DNA of 39,601 nt from Planctomycetia bacterium. GTDB taxonomy: Bacteria; Planctomycetota; Planctomycetia; Pirellulales; PNKZ01. The notes under the pieces were generated by a model, which was not told the origin of the DNA, did not search any database, and worked only from the letters and a program-made list of their open reading frames with translations. Below, piece after piece: positions 25,844 through 33,117 of the stretch; positions within the stretch are counted from its first letter, which is position 1, and every line of letters begins with the position of its first letter. The stretch covers positions 1 through 39,601 of the forward strand of contig JAIOPP010000018.1 of assembly GCA_021413845.1 (NCBI GenBank), in the 5' to 3' direction. Both the position numbers and the translations under genes were made by a program.

Positions 25844-25984
25844 GATCGACCGTGCCTTTCCAAGACGTGTCATTGCAATCTAAAAGCTAGATCTAAACTC
25901 TGAGCGATCCGCGCGTCGTAACTCTTCGAGCCCCTCGCAGGAACATCCCTCATTGGGAGAGGTGGCAAGAATAGCCAATCGTTT

Positions 25985-26012
25985 ATGGTAGAAATTACCC
26001 GGCCTAAGTCAA
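25985..26012 (-). promoter_or_regulatory. Candidate promoter of the DUF1553-DUF1501 unit
   Basis: On the minus strand TTGACT (26012-26007), a 16-nt spacer and TACCAT (25990-25985), about 140 nt before the DUF1553 start. The inverted repeat at 26015-26038 abuts the -35 box and could be an operator. The -10 match is only four of six. Confidence 0.4.
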
Positions 26013-26014
26013 TC

Positions 26015-26038
26015 AAAACCTTTTCGCATTAAGGTTTT
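26015..26038. repeat. Inverted repeat next to the DUF1553 promoter
   Basis: AAAACCTT (26015-26022) and AAGGTTTT (26031-26038) separated by eight bases. It lies in a locally AT-rich stretch directly upstream of the -35 candidate. It could be an operator or a weak terminator in either direction. Confidence 0.4.
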
Positions 26039-26557
26039 CGGCCGTTCCTACTTCTCGATCGAGACCATCCTGCAACCCGTCCGTTATCGTCCTGCGACTG
26101 AGTCTGACTGTAGCATTTCAATACATCTGTATCTTTTCGCTACAATCATTTTGCAACAGTCGGTCGGAAGTTCGCCTCGCACAAACTTCCGACTTCTCTC
26201 TCGAACCCGTCTCGGAAAACTCGGTCGCAGCGGTTGCGATTTTCCGTGCGACACTCGCAAGTGCCGCAAATCCTAGTGTTTCCGGAGCACGTTCGACAAG
26301 ACCAGCCTCTGTTCCGGCCCTGCCATCACGTCTTTCGCCAGCGTTCCGATCGGTGAGATCGGAGTGCCGCCCCCTCTGTTCCTAAGGGGCGGCGCGGTCC
26401 CTATTACGCAAGACGCGTGCCGAAGACAAGTGACCGCTCCGAATTTGAAGATAGAACGATGTTGCCGATTCGGCGACGCAGCGGTCCGCCGCACGGATCA
26501 TTGTGGATAAGCTGTGCGAAACCGCGGCTCGGCAAGCGCCGCCGCGCGTGGTCGCCG

Positions 26558-28528
26558 CTAGGCCGCTTGTTCGCGGAATTGAAGGTCGTGCAGTCGGCCG
26601 TAAAGATCGCAGCGGCCGAGCAATTCTTCATGCGTGCCGACGTCGAGAATCCGGCCGGCGTTCATCACCACGATCCGGTCGGCGAGCGCCAAAGTCGAGA
26701 GGCGGTGCGTGATGATGATCGTGGTTCTGTGCTTCACGAACTCTTCCAGCACCTTGTGAATCACCTGCTCGCTCTCTAGGTCGACTTGGCTCGTCGCTTC
26801 GTCGAGCACCAAGATCGCTGGATCGCGGAGGATCGCGCGAGCCAGCGAGATCCGTTGCCGCTGTCCGCCCGAGAGCTTGCCGCCGCGCGGACCGATAATC
26901 GAGTCGTAGCCGTGCTCGAGCTTGTCTTCGATAAACCGATGGGCATGGGCCTGCTTCGCCGCGGCGATCACTTGCTCGCGCGTGGCGTGCGGGCAACCGT
27001 AGCGAATGTTGTTCAGCACCGTGTCGTCGAAGAGTTGCGTCTCTTGCGAGACCAAGCCGATCTGAGTCCTCAGCTCGCGCAAGCGGACCTCGCGCACGTC
27101 GATGCCGTCGATCAAGACCCGCCCGCCGATCGGGTCGAAGAAGCGCGGCACCAAATTCGCCAGCGTACTTTTGCCGCAGCCGTTGGGCCCGACGATCGCG
27201 ATCGTCTCGCCGAACTTGATGCGCAGCGAAACCCGTTCGAGCACGCGCTGCGTCGGCTGATAGTGGAAGTCGACGTTCTCGAAGACCAGGTCGCGGCTAT
27301 GTCGGGCCAGCGGCGTCGGGTTCGAGACGTTCACGATCGTCGGCTTCGAGTCGATGAGTTGATAGATCCGATCGGCGGCGGCCGAGCCGCGCTGCAACCG
27401 GCTGAACACTTCCGAAAGTTTGCGCGCCGGATCGGTCGTGCCGGCCAGCATGCCGTAGAAGACGAGCATCATGGCGAGCGAAATCGGTTCGGCGGCGAGC
27501 CGGATGCCCAGCAGGTGCGTCTCTTGATTCAGCACCAAATAAGCCCCCGCCAGAAACGCGACGCAGATGGTTCCGAGCCCGAGGACTTCGATCATCGGTC
27601 GGGCCAGCGCGTCGTAGCGGCCGATGCGCATCGCTTTGCGGTAGTATTCCTTATTGCTCATATGGAACCGGCGGCGCTCGTGGCGCTCCATCGTGAACGC
27701 TTTCACGACTTTGATTCCTTGGAACGTCTCGTCGAGGATGTCGTACATGGTCGACATCTCTTCCATCATCCTGCGGTTGGCTTTCTTGAGCGCCTTGGCG
27801 AGCCACCGCACGACCAACACCGCCGGCGGGGCGAGCACGAGCGAGAAGAGCAGGAGCCGCCAACTGACGAGGCCCGCCCCGATGAGACAGGCGAGCATCT
27901 TCAGCGGCTCGCGCACGAGCTTGCCGTAGAATTCGACGTGGGCGCTGAGTAGGCTTTCCATGTCGTAAGTGAAGCGACTCATGAGCTCGCTGGTCCCTTC
28001 GCCGCTGAAGCGCGAAAGGTCGCCGCGCAGCGTACGTCGGAAGAACTCTTTGCGAAGATCGATGATCGCGAGGTTCGAGAGTCGGTAGACGAGGATCTGG
28101 TTGACGACGAGGAACGCGCTTTTTACGAGCGTGCCGAAGATGAACACCGCGACGACCAACACCAACGTCTGGAACGGCGCGAAGTTAAGATATGGGCGAA
28201 CGACCCGTTCGTCGGCCCATTCGTAGAACCGCAATGAGGCAAGATCGGCATCGTGCTTCACCGTCAGCTCACGCCGACGGTCCTCGTCGGCCGGCGGAAG
28301 GGCGGCCAGTTCGGCTTCTTCGGCGGCGACGAGCTTGCGCGAGGCGGCGATATTCTTCGTCGTCCAGTCCGAGATCGATTCGCCCTTCATCGAGATCTCG
28401 AAGATCGGATAGACCGCGCCGATGTTTCCGCCCCAGAGCGCCGCGACGGCGAGCGCGCAAACGAACGAGCCGATGAGCGTATAGCGATACCGTAGGGCCA
28501 GCTTGAGAGACCTACCGAAATTGTTCAT
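26558..28528 (-). CDS. ABC exporter, MsbA/lipid-flippase type, fused TM and ATPase domains
   Basis: A 656-residue half-transporter that would dimerise in the inner membrane and export lipids, peptides or drugs. The N-terminal part has six membrane segments in the type-I exporter pattern, with an unusually long insertion (about 50-105, rich in Ala, Glu and Arg) between the first two. The ATPase domain has Walker A GPNGCGKST (about 446-454), the Q-loop LVSQETQLFDD, the signature LSGGQRQR (about 550), Walker B ILVLDEATS and the switch THRLS. All catalytic residues are intact. ATG 28528 is preferred to an earlier in-frame start that would add 41 basic, non-hydrophobic residues. The gene ends in a 714-nt gap and has no obvious partner gene, so the substrate is open. 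Confidence 0.9.
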   Translation of the reverse strand: MNNFGRSLKLALRYRYTLIGSFVCALAVAALWGGNIGAVYPIFEISMKGESISDWTTKNIAASRKLVAAEEAELAALPPADEDRRRELTVKHDADLASLRFYEWADERVVRPYLNFAPFQTLVLVVAVFIFGTLVKSAFLVVNQILVYRLSNLAIIDLRKEFFRRTLRGDLSRFSGEGTSELMSRFTYDMESLLSAHVEFYGKLVREPLKMLACLIGAGLVSWRLLLFSLVLAPPAVLVVRWLAKALKKANRRMMEEMSTMYDILDETFQGIKVVKAFTMERHERRRFHMSNKEYYRKAMRIGRYDALARPMIEVLGLGTICVAFLAGAYLVLNQETHLLGIRLAAEPISLAMMLVFYGMLAGTTDPARKLSEVFSRLQRGSAAADRIYQLIDSKPTIVNVSNPTPLARHSRDLVFENVDFHYQPTQRVLERVSLRIKFGETIAIVGPNGCGKSTLANLVPRFFDPIGGRVLIDGIDVREVRLRELRTQIGLVSQETQLFDDTVLNNIRYGCPHATREQVIAAAKQAHAHRFIEDKLEHGYDSIIGPRGGKLSGGQRQRISLARAILRDPAILVLDEATSQVDLESEQVIHKVLEEFVKHRTTIIITHRLSTLALADRIVVMNAGRILDVGTHEELLGRCDLYGRLHDLQFREQAA

Positions 28529-28748
28529 CGAGCGCTTTCCGAAGCGAGGCCGAAGGCGGCAAACGGCGAAATCCGATCCCCGGCGCAACCACGAACGGCG
28601 AAGACGTGCAACCGGGGGCGACGTTCTAGCAAAACGCCCCAGAGCAACCAAGAGCGCTGCTACTAAGCGAGAGTCAGGTAACAGTTGCTAGTTCGCTGTG
28701 GCGTCGGCGATGCCGGCAATGACTGCAATACGTCGCCGATGTGCAGAA

Positions 28749-28775
28749 ACGGCCGGTTCACACCGGCCGCTCGCC
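28749..28775 (-). repeat. 27-nt GNRA-loop hairpin repeat
   Basis: On the minus-strand RNA: GGCGAG, stem CGGCCGGU, loop GUGA, stem ACCGGCCG, U. It is identical to the copy at 29083-29109. It begins 31 nt after the stop codon of the small membrane protein gene and lies about 220 nt before the ABC exporter start. Confidence 0.85.
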
Positions 28776-28806
28776 GTTCATAAAGAGGAACTCGATCTAG
28801 AGGTTT

Positions 28807-29055
28807 CTATCGGCCGGCTTGCAAGCGTCGCGCACGTCGGTCTTCTCGGAATAAGGCGATCAAGACCGCGGTGAAGATACCGATCGCCGAGAGTCGCACC
28901 CAATGGAACATCGGCAGGGCTTCCCCGGGATCTATGATCGGCTCGCGGAAAGCCGTCAAAATGACGAAGCAGATGCCGATGTAAGGGAAGATCCAGAGGA
29001 TCATCGTCCGGAGCGAGAAGCGAAATCGGCGGGGCTTCACGGTAGCGTCGTGCAT
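28807..29055 (-). CDS. Small membrane protein with two predicted helices
   Basis: An 82-residue protein: a basic start (KPRRFRFSLRT), one hydrophobic helix (about 18-37, MILWIFPYIGICFVILTAF), a short loop and a second helix (about 52-70, VRLSAIGIFTAVLIALF), then a basic Arg-rich tail. By the positive-inside rule both ends should be cytoplasmic. I do not recognise a family. It is bracketed by two identical 27-nt hairpin repeats, one 28 nt before its start and one 31 nt after its stop. Confidence 0.65.
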   Translation of the reverse strand: MHDATVKPRRFRFSLRTMILWIFPYIGICFVILTAFREPIIDPGEALPMFHWVRLSAIGIFTAVLIALFREDRRARRLQAGR

Positions 29056-29082
29056 AGATTTCTCGACGGTGCGCCGCTCTCA

Positions 29083-29109
29083 ACGGCCGGTTCACACCGG
29101 CCGCTCGCC
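29083..29109 (-). repeat. 27-nt GNRA-loop hairpin repeat
   Basis: Identical to the copy at 28749-28775 and in the same orientation. It begins 34 nt after the stop codon of the phosphoesterase gene and ends 27 nt before the start of the small membrane protein gene. Confidence 0.85.
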
Positions 29110-29143
29110 TCGGACAATCGCCACGATGCCGAGCAACCGCGCC

Positions 29144-30016
29144 TTATACTTCCAGCCGCTTCAAGCGTTGCACGACTTCGGCGTGCCCGAGCTCGCGGTC
29201 CATCGGCAGCAGTAGGCAGTAGGCGGCCTGGTCGTTGCAGCAGTCGATGATGATTTGCTTATCGTTCGGAATGCGATAGCCGAGCGGGCAGGGCTCGTGT
29301 CCGTGAACCAGACACTTCGCATTGACGGCCTTAGCGAAGGCCACGGCGTTGGCTGCGCGGAAGTCGCGGCCCCAGACGAGCCGAAAGATCGCGCCGCCGT
29401 CGCAGAAGTCGCGCTGCGTATAAGGTCGCGCGAAAACTCCGGCGTCGAAACAATCGGTGTCCGACTTCTCGGGACAACTATGCGACACGAAGACCGACTG
29501 CCCGACGCGCGCCGCCGCCGGACAACTCGCGATGAACTCGAGCGCGGCCGTGCGGACTTGCTCCGTATCCGCGCCGTAGGCTTCTTGCATACCGAGCCGA
29601 AACATGACGTTCAACAGTTTCCGCGACTTCATGATCGGAAACTCGGTCAGCTCCGCCAGCTCATGGTTCGAGAGCAAAAAGTGAAACCGGTCGGGATAAC
29701 GAACCTTGAGCCGCGCGACGTCTTCCAACATCCGATGCGACATGCAGCCGCCGCCGGGATAGGTCGGGCCGCCGTGGCAGACCTCTTGCATGATCAGATG
29801 CCGGCGCGGCCGACGATCGAGATCCGCGAGCGCCAGGATCGCCTCGAAGTTGGCCCGATGCCCATGCAGATCGGCGCTGACGAGGACATCTTCCCCCGCG
29901 GAGGCGCCGAGTTGGAGGACATTGCCGAGTCGAACCGGAGTCGTGCGGTTGGCTTCCGTCGCTTGCACGAACGTGGCGACGACTTCGGCGGCGGTTGGCG
30001 GAGCGGCAATAGCCAT
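29144..30016 (-). CDS. Calcineurin-like metallophosphoesterase
   Basis: A 290-residue soluble protein with the order of motifs of the calcineurin-like phosphoesterases: VSADLHGHRANFEAIL (about 46-61, D-x-H), a QEVCHGG stretch in place of the usual GDxxDRG, LLSNHELAEL in place of GNHE (about 113-122), VFVSHSCP (His about 176) and CLVHGHEPC (about 236-244, GHT-like). The two-metal centre should therefore exist, though two motifs are atypical. It could act on nucleotides, phosphoproteins or sugar phosphates. It has no signal peptide. The FGE-fold gene 110 nt upstream is co-directional. Confidence 0.78.
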   Translation of the reverse strand: MAIAAPPTAAEVVATFVQATEANRTTPVRLGNVLQLGASAGEDVLVSADLHGHRANFEAILALADLDRRPRRHLIMQEVCHGGPTYPGGGCMSHRMLEDVARLKVRYPDRFHFLLSNHELAELTEFPIMKSRKLLNVMFRLGMQEAYGADTEQVRTAALEFIASCPAAARVGQSVFVSHSCPEKSDTDCFDAGVFARPYTQRDFCDGGAIFRLVWGRDFRAANAVAFAKAVNAKCLVHGHEPCPLGYRIPNDKQIIIDCCNDQAAYCLLLPMDRELGHAEVVQRLKRLEV

Positions 30017-30126
30017 ATTCCGCCAAGATTAGCACCCCCGGTTTGCGACGTCCAGGGAGACCCGGCAGGGGCGTCGGGAATGCGTCGTCGGCTGCTGCGG
30101 CACCCCTATCACCTGGTGTCACCCAG

Positions 30127-30885
30127 TCACTTAGCGGGAGTTTCGCTCGCCACGGGCACCGTTAATACGCAGCGCAGACCGACGGCGTCGTCGCGTAGGT
30201 CCCGTTCGGCCGCGCGACGATAATCGTTGGCGAGCAGTTCCCCTTTGTCTTTCCAGCTCCCCCCGCGCAACGAACCTTGGACCGCGGCACCGGGGTTCGG
30301 GCCGCTCGCTTCGCACCACTCCCAGAGGTAGCCGTGCGTGTCGTAGAGCCCCCAAGCGTTGGGCTTCTTCTCGCCGACGGCCGGGTCGTTGCCGGCAGCG
30401 TTGCCCGTGTGCCAAGCGTAGGCGTCGAGCTGCGTCAGGTCGTCGCCGAACGAATAGCGCGTGGTCGTGCCGGCGCGGGCCGCGTATTCCCATTCGGCTT
30501 CCGTCGGCAGGCGCACCGCTTGCGTCGGTTCGATGAGCTTCGCGGCGCGCAGCTTTTCAGTCGCACGTTTACAGAAATCTTGCGCATCGTCGAACGACAA
30601 CATCTCGACGCTGTTGCGCGGTCCCTTCCAACGGCTTGGGTTCGAGCCCATCACGGCGACCCAAAGGTTCTGCGGCACTTCGTACTTGGCGATCGCGTAG
30701 GGTCCGGTCGGCTTGAGCGTGCGCGTCCGCTTACCGTCGACGAGCTCCAACTGCGCGGGAAACTTATCGGTTCCCGGCGTGATCGTGACGAACTCTTCGC
30801 GAAACGTTTTCAACAACGCGGCCTCGTTCGCCGCACCGGCTTCGGGAGCCGCCGCCAACACGCACAACGCTAAGACGACGAACAT
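30127..30885 (-). CDS. FGE/SUMF1-fold secreted protein, catalytic cysteines absent
   Basis: A 252-residue protein with a signal peptide (about 1-18) and a formylglycine-generating-enzyme-sulfatase domain: YAIAKYEVPQNLWVAVMG, VEMLSFDDAQDFCKRA, VRLPTEAEWEYAARAG, GLYDTHGYLWEWCEASG, RGGSWKDKG and RRAAERDLRDDAVGLRCV. In real FGE two cysteines that bind copper follow the GGSW motif; here that stretch reads KDKGELLANDYRR without Cys. It therefore should not make formylglycine, and probably belongs to the many planctomycete relatives with binding or other roles. The length is normal for the domain. Confidence 0.88.
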   Translation of the reverse strand: MFVVLALCVLAAAPEAGAANEAALLKTFREEFVTITPGTDKFPAQLELVDGKRTRTLKPTGPYAIAKYEVPQNLWVAVMGSNPSRWKGPRNSVEMLSFDDAQDFCKRATEKLRAAKLIEPTQAVRLPTEAEWEYAARAGTTTRYSFGDDLTQLDAYAWHTGNAAGNDPAVGEKKPNAWGLYDTHGYLWEWCEASGPNPGAAVQGSLRGGSWKDKGELLANDYRRAAERDLRDDAVGLRCVLTVPVASETPAK

Positions 30886-31452
30886 GGGGCACGCTCGCTA
30901 GGGATCAGAGAGATCGGGCGAAGATCGGAACTGCTGCTGAGTAAACTGATTACTTGCGGGAATCGTAACGGATCGGCTGCGCGTCGGTAAGCCGGCGTTT
31001 TTTTCTTGCGCACGCGCACTTTGCCCCCGTGTTGTAATCATGAGGAGGGGCATGCGGTTTTCGACACTTGCTCCCGAAAACGGCACGGCGACCCTAGTAC
31101 GGCCCGCTCAGACGCGAGTAAACTGATTCGGAGACGGAAGCCATGACCACCCCACCCACCGCTGGATCCTACCTTTAGCGGTTCGACGCTCGGAAAGCCC
31201 CTTTCACGCGCGCTCGGTTCCTTTGAATTTTCTTGGAAATCCGCTTAGCCCTGTTGCCGAAGTATTCGCGATTTCAAGAATATCGCCGGTCGGGAAAATC
31301 TAAGACACGCAGCTCGGCAATGCCGATCCCGCACGCGTCTTTGAGAAGAGCGCTTAGTTCGTCGCTCGTGCCGAGAGTCGGCAGAGCCGCGAACGATGCG
31401 GAAACTGAAATGGATTTCCGGCCAAGCCTTCCGAACGATGCACCACAGCGCC
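30886..31452. other. Intergenic region before the FixJ-like regulator
   Basis: A 567-nt gap between two divergent genes. It contains a terminator-like hairpin on the plus strand (30982-31004) that follows no plus-strand gene, and a 13-nt direct repeat GAGTAAACTGATT (30939-30951 and 31116-31128). A minus-strand open frame ending at 31274 reads like a protein C-terminus but has no start outside the regulator gene; I do not call it. Confidence 0.5.
30982..31004 (+). terminator. Terminator-like hairpin without an upstream gene
   Basis: CGTCGG (30982-30987), loop TAAG, CCGGCG (30992-30997) with one G-T pair, then seven T (30998-31004). No coding gene on the plus strand ends before it, so it may end a small RNA or attenuate a leader of the regulator gene at 31453. 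Confidence 0.4.
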
Positions 31453-32085
31453 ATGACCACCGAATCGGAAACAAACCTACCCCGTGCAACTCCGCTGGTC
31501 TGCGTCGTCGACGACGACGACTCGGTGCTCGATCTCACCTGCCGGATCCTCAAGACCAACGGCTATGCCGTGCGCGGCTATGCGGGAGCCGAAGACTTCT
31601 TTCAAGACTTCGATGAAGAAAATCTGGCGTGCGTCGTCACCGATCTGCGCATGCCCAACGTCGACGGGGGGGAACTTCTCAAGCGACTCACGGCGCAAGG
31701 GAGCATCGTCTCCGTCATCGTGCTGACAGGCCATGCCGACGTGCGCACCGCGGTGCGCCTGATGGAAGAAGGCGCCACGACGCTTCTGGAAAAGCCATAC
31801 CATCCGAACGAACTACTCGCAGCGGTCGACCGTGCGGTGCGCGCGACACTCAACCGACGCGAGGCTCGACAACGGCTGGCCGAAGCCCGCCGCAATTTCG
31901 ATGAGCTGACTGCCGACGAGCGCGAAGTGCTCGAATGCATGGTCGCCGGATTGGCGAACAAAAGCATCGCCGCACAACTTCACTTGAGCATGCGAACCAT
32001 CGATCGCCGACGCCGGGCCGTCTTGACGAAGATGGAAGTGAATTCCGTTTCGGAACTCGCCACGCTCATCGCGAAACTCCGCTAG
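31453..32085 (+). CDS. FixJ-like response regulator, receiver plus LuxR-type HTH
   Basis: A 210-residue two-domain regulator. The receiver domain (about 14-132) has the acidic cluster DDDD (20-23), phospho-acceptor Asp64 in VVTDLRMP, Thr92 in VLTGHA and Lys114 in LLEKPYHP, so it should be phosphorylated. A linker helix leads to a LuxR/NarL-type DNA-binding domain (about 147-205; LTADEREVLECMVAGLANKSIA, MRTIDRRR). No histidine kinase gene is in the window, so the partner is elsewhere. ATG 31453 is preferred over in-frame ATGs at 31396 and 31438, because the receiver fold starts soon after. A paralogue with a changed receiver follows at 32350. Confidence 0.9.
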   Translation: MTTESETNLPRATPLVCVVDDDDSVLDLTCRILKTNGYAVRGYAGAEDFFQDFDEENLACVVTDLRMPNVDGGELLKRLTAQGSIVSVIVLTGHADVRTAVRLMEEGATTLLEKPYHPNELLAAVDRAVRATLNRREARQRLAEARRNFDELTADEREVLECMVAGLANKSIAAQLHLSMRTIDRRRRAVLTKMEVNSVSELATLIAKLR

Positions 32086-32349
32086 CCGCTCGCACGCGCG
32101 GTACTCGCACTTTCGTCGGAAGATGCTCTAGAGCACGCGCTCGAGCACCGATTTCTTCTCGGCACCCGTCCTGTTTCGCGCCGCCAATCACTACCGCCGA
32201 GCCGGCAAATAGCGCGCTCGTGAATGGCGTAGACTCGCCAGCCTCAACACCTCCGTCTCGATCGATAATCAGCCCTGGGGCAGCATAGAGGAGCAATTAA
32301 TTTGGCATGACTATTTACTTCGATTGAGTTTGCGGAAGGAATCGATTGC

Positions 32350-33057
32350 ATGAGCGTTCACTGGATTTGCCACTTGGTAAATCTCGCGACGGAGACGTAT
32401 GCGCCTCTCTCGGCCATCGTGTCGTCGCTGGGTATCGGGCGTCGAACTTATTCCGGCGTCGAGCAACTCTTAGCGTCCGACGATCTCTCGCAGCCCGGCT
32501 GCGTCGTCGCTCCGTTGCCGCCGCGCGGCGACATCGCTCGCACGTTGATCCCCGAACTCGTCGCCCGTCAGTCTCCGTTGGCCTCGGTGTTCCTCGTCGA
32601 ACGGCCCGACACGCGCACCATCGTCGAGGCCTTACAAGGAGGTGCCGACGACATCCTCGATTGGCCCGCCGAGAGCGAGCACCTTCCGCAAGCACTCACC
32701 GCGGCCCATGCCGCTTCGCTGCGCTTGCAAGAGCGCATGGTGCAATGCACGGCCGCGAAGAACCGGCTTGCGCAGATCGGCGGAGGGGAGCTGGAAGTCT
32801 TACGGCTCATGCTCTCGGGCAAAGCCAATAAGAACATCGCCGGCCAGCTCGGCATCGCCATGCGCACGGTCGAAGCGCGCCGCAAACGAATCTTCTCGAA
32901 GTTCGCCACGCGGAGCATCGCCGAGATCGCCGCCACGCTGCGCGACGCCGAGGCACTGCAACTCGAGCACGATCCGGCGAAGAGCATCCGCTACCTCAAG
33001 AGCGGCCTTTATCTACCGCAAGCCGACGCGCCGCACACGGAAGACGCGGGCGAGTAA
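32350..33057 (+). CDS. LuxR-type regulator with degenerate receiver domain
   Basis: A 235-residue paralogue of the preceding regulator. The DNA-binding half is intact (about 145-205; GELEVLRLMLSGKANKNIAGQL, MRTVEARRKRIFSKF). In the receiver half all phosphorylation residues are gone: the acidic cluster is HLVNLATE, the acceptor Asp position lies in VVAPLPP, and the conserved Lys is Trp in ILDWPAE. It should act without phosphorylation, by binding a ligand or a protein, or as a partner of the regulator upstream. GGAAGGA (32334-32340) lies 9 nt before the ATG. A C-terminal tail of about 30 residues follows. The stop is 4 nt before the palindromic repeat at 33062, which acts as its terminator. 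Confidence 0.85.
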   Translation: MSVHWICHLVNLATETYAPLSAIVSSLGIGRRTYSGVEQLLASDDLSQPGCVVAPLPPRGDIARTLIPELVARQSPLASVFLVERPDTRTIVEALQGGADDILDWPAESEHLPQALTAAHAASLRLQERMVQCTAAKNRLAQIGGGELEVLRLMLSGKANKNIAGQLGIAMRTVEARRKRIFSKFATRSIAEIAATLRDAEALQLEHDPAKSIRYLKSGLYLPQADAPHTEDAGE

Positions 33058-33061
33058 CATC

Positions 33062-33117
33062 AAAGGGGACAGTCCCCATTATTTAATCCTTATTTAATGG
33101 GGACTGTCCCCTTTTTT
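33062..33117 (+). repeat. GGGGACAGTCCCC inverted-repeat element, also a terminator
   Basis: Two copies of a 20-nt arm (33062-33081 and, inverted, 33096-33115) around a short AT-rich spacer. Each arm holds the self-complementary core GGGGACAGTCCCC or its complement. A T6 run follows on the plus strand, so it should terminate the LuxR-type gene. The MFS gene on the other strand ends within it: the last codons (KGDSPH, stop at 33094-33096) come from the element. Such elements look like miniature inverted-repeat or REP-type units. Confidence 0.75.

Larger units (their letters stand above)
25844..26557. other. Long intergenic region between DUF1553 and ABC exporter genes
   Basis: Over 700 nt without a convincing gene. 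It holds the candidate DUF1553 promoter (25985-26012), an 8-bp inverted repeat AAAACCTT/AAGGTTTT (26015-26038) just upstream of it, and a GC hairpin GCCGCCCC/GGGGCGGC (26367-26394). A minus-strand open frame ending at 26273 has a protein-like C-terminus but no recognisable family. A single DnaA-box match (26502-26510) is not enough to suggest an origin. Confidence 0.5.

Noticed and set aside
24050-25903. Plus-strand open frame of 617 codons opposite the DUF1553 gene
   Set aside because: The minus strand encodes a complete DUF1549/DUF1553 protein with CxxCH; the plus frame has no motif.
26367-26394. GC-rich hairpin GCCGCCCC/GGGGCGGC as terminator of the ABC exporter
   Set aside because: It is about 160 nt past the stop codon and has no T run on either strand.
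26273-26494. Minus-strand open frame of 73 codons with a protein-like C-terminus
   Set aside because: The first half is Arg-rich and non-protein-like, there is no ribosome site, and I recognise no family.
26502-26510. DnaA-box match TGTGGATAA
   Set aside because: A single box with no cluster, no AT-rich unwinding region and no dnaA or dnaN gene nearby.
31274-31489. Minus-strand open frame of 71 codons overlapping the FixJ-like gene start
   Set aside because: The last 40 residues look protein-like, but the only start codons lie inside the regulator gene on the other strand.
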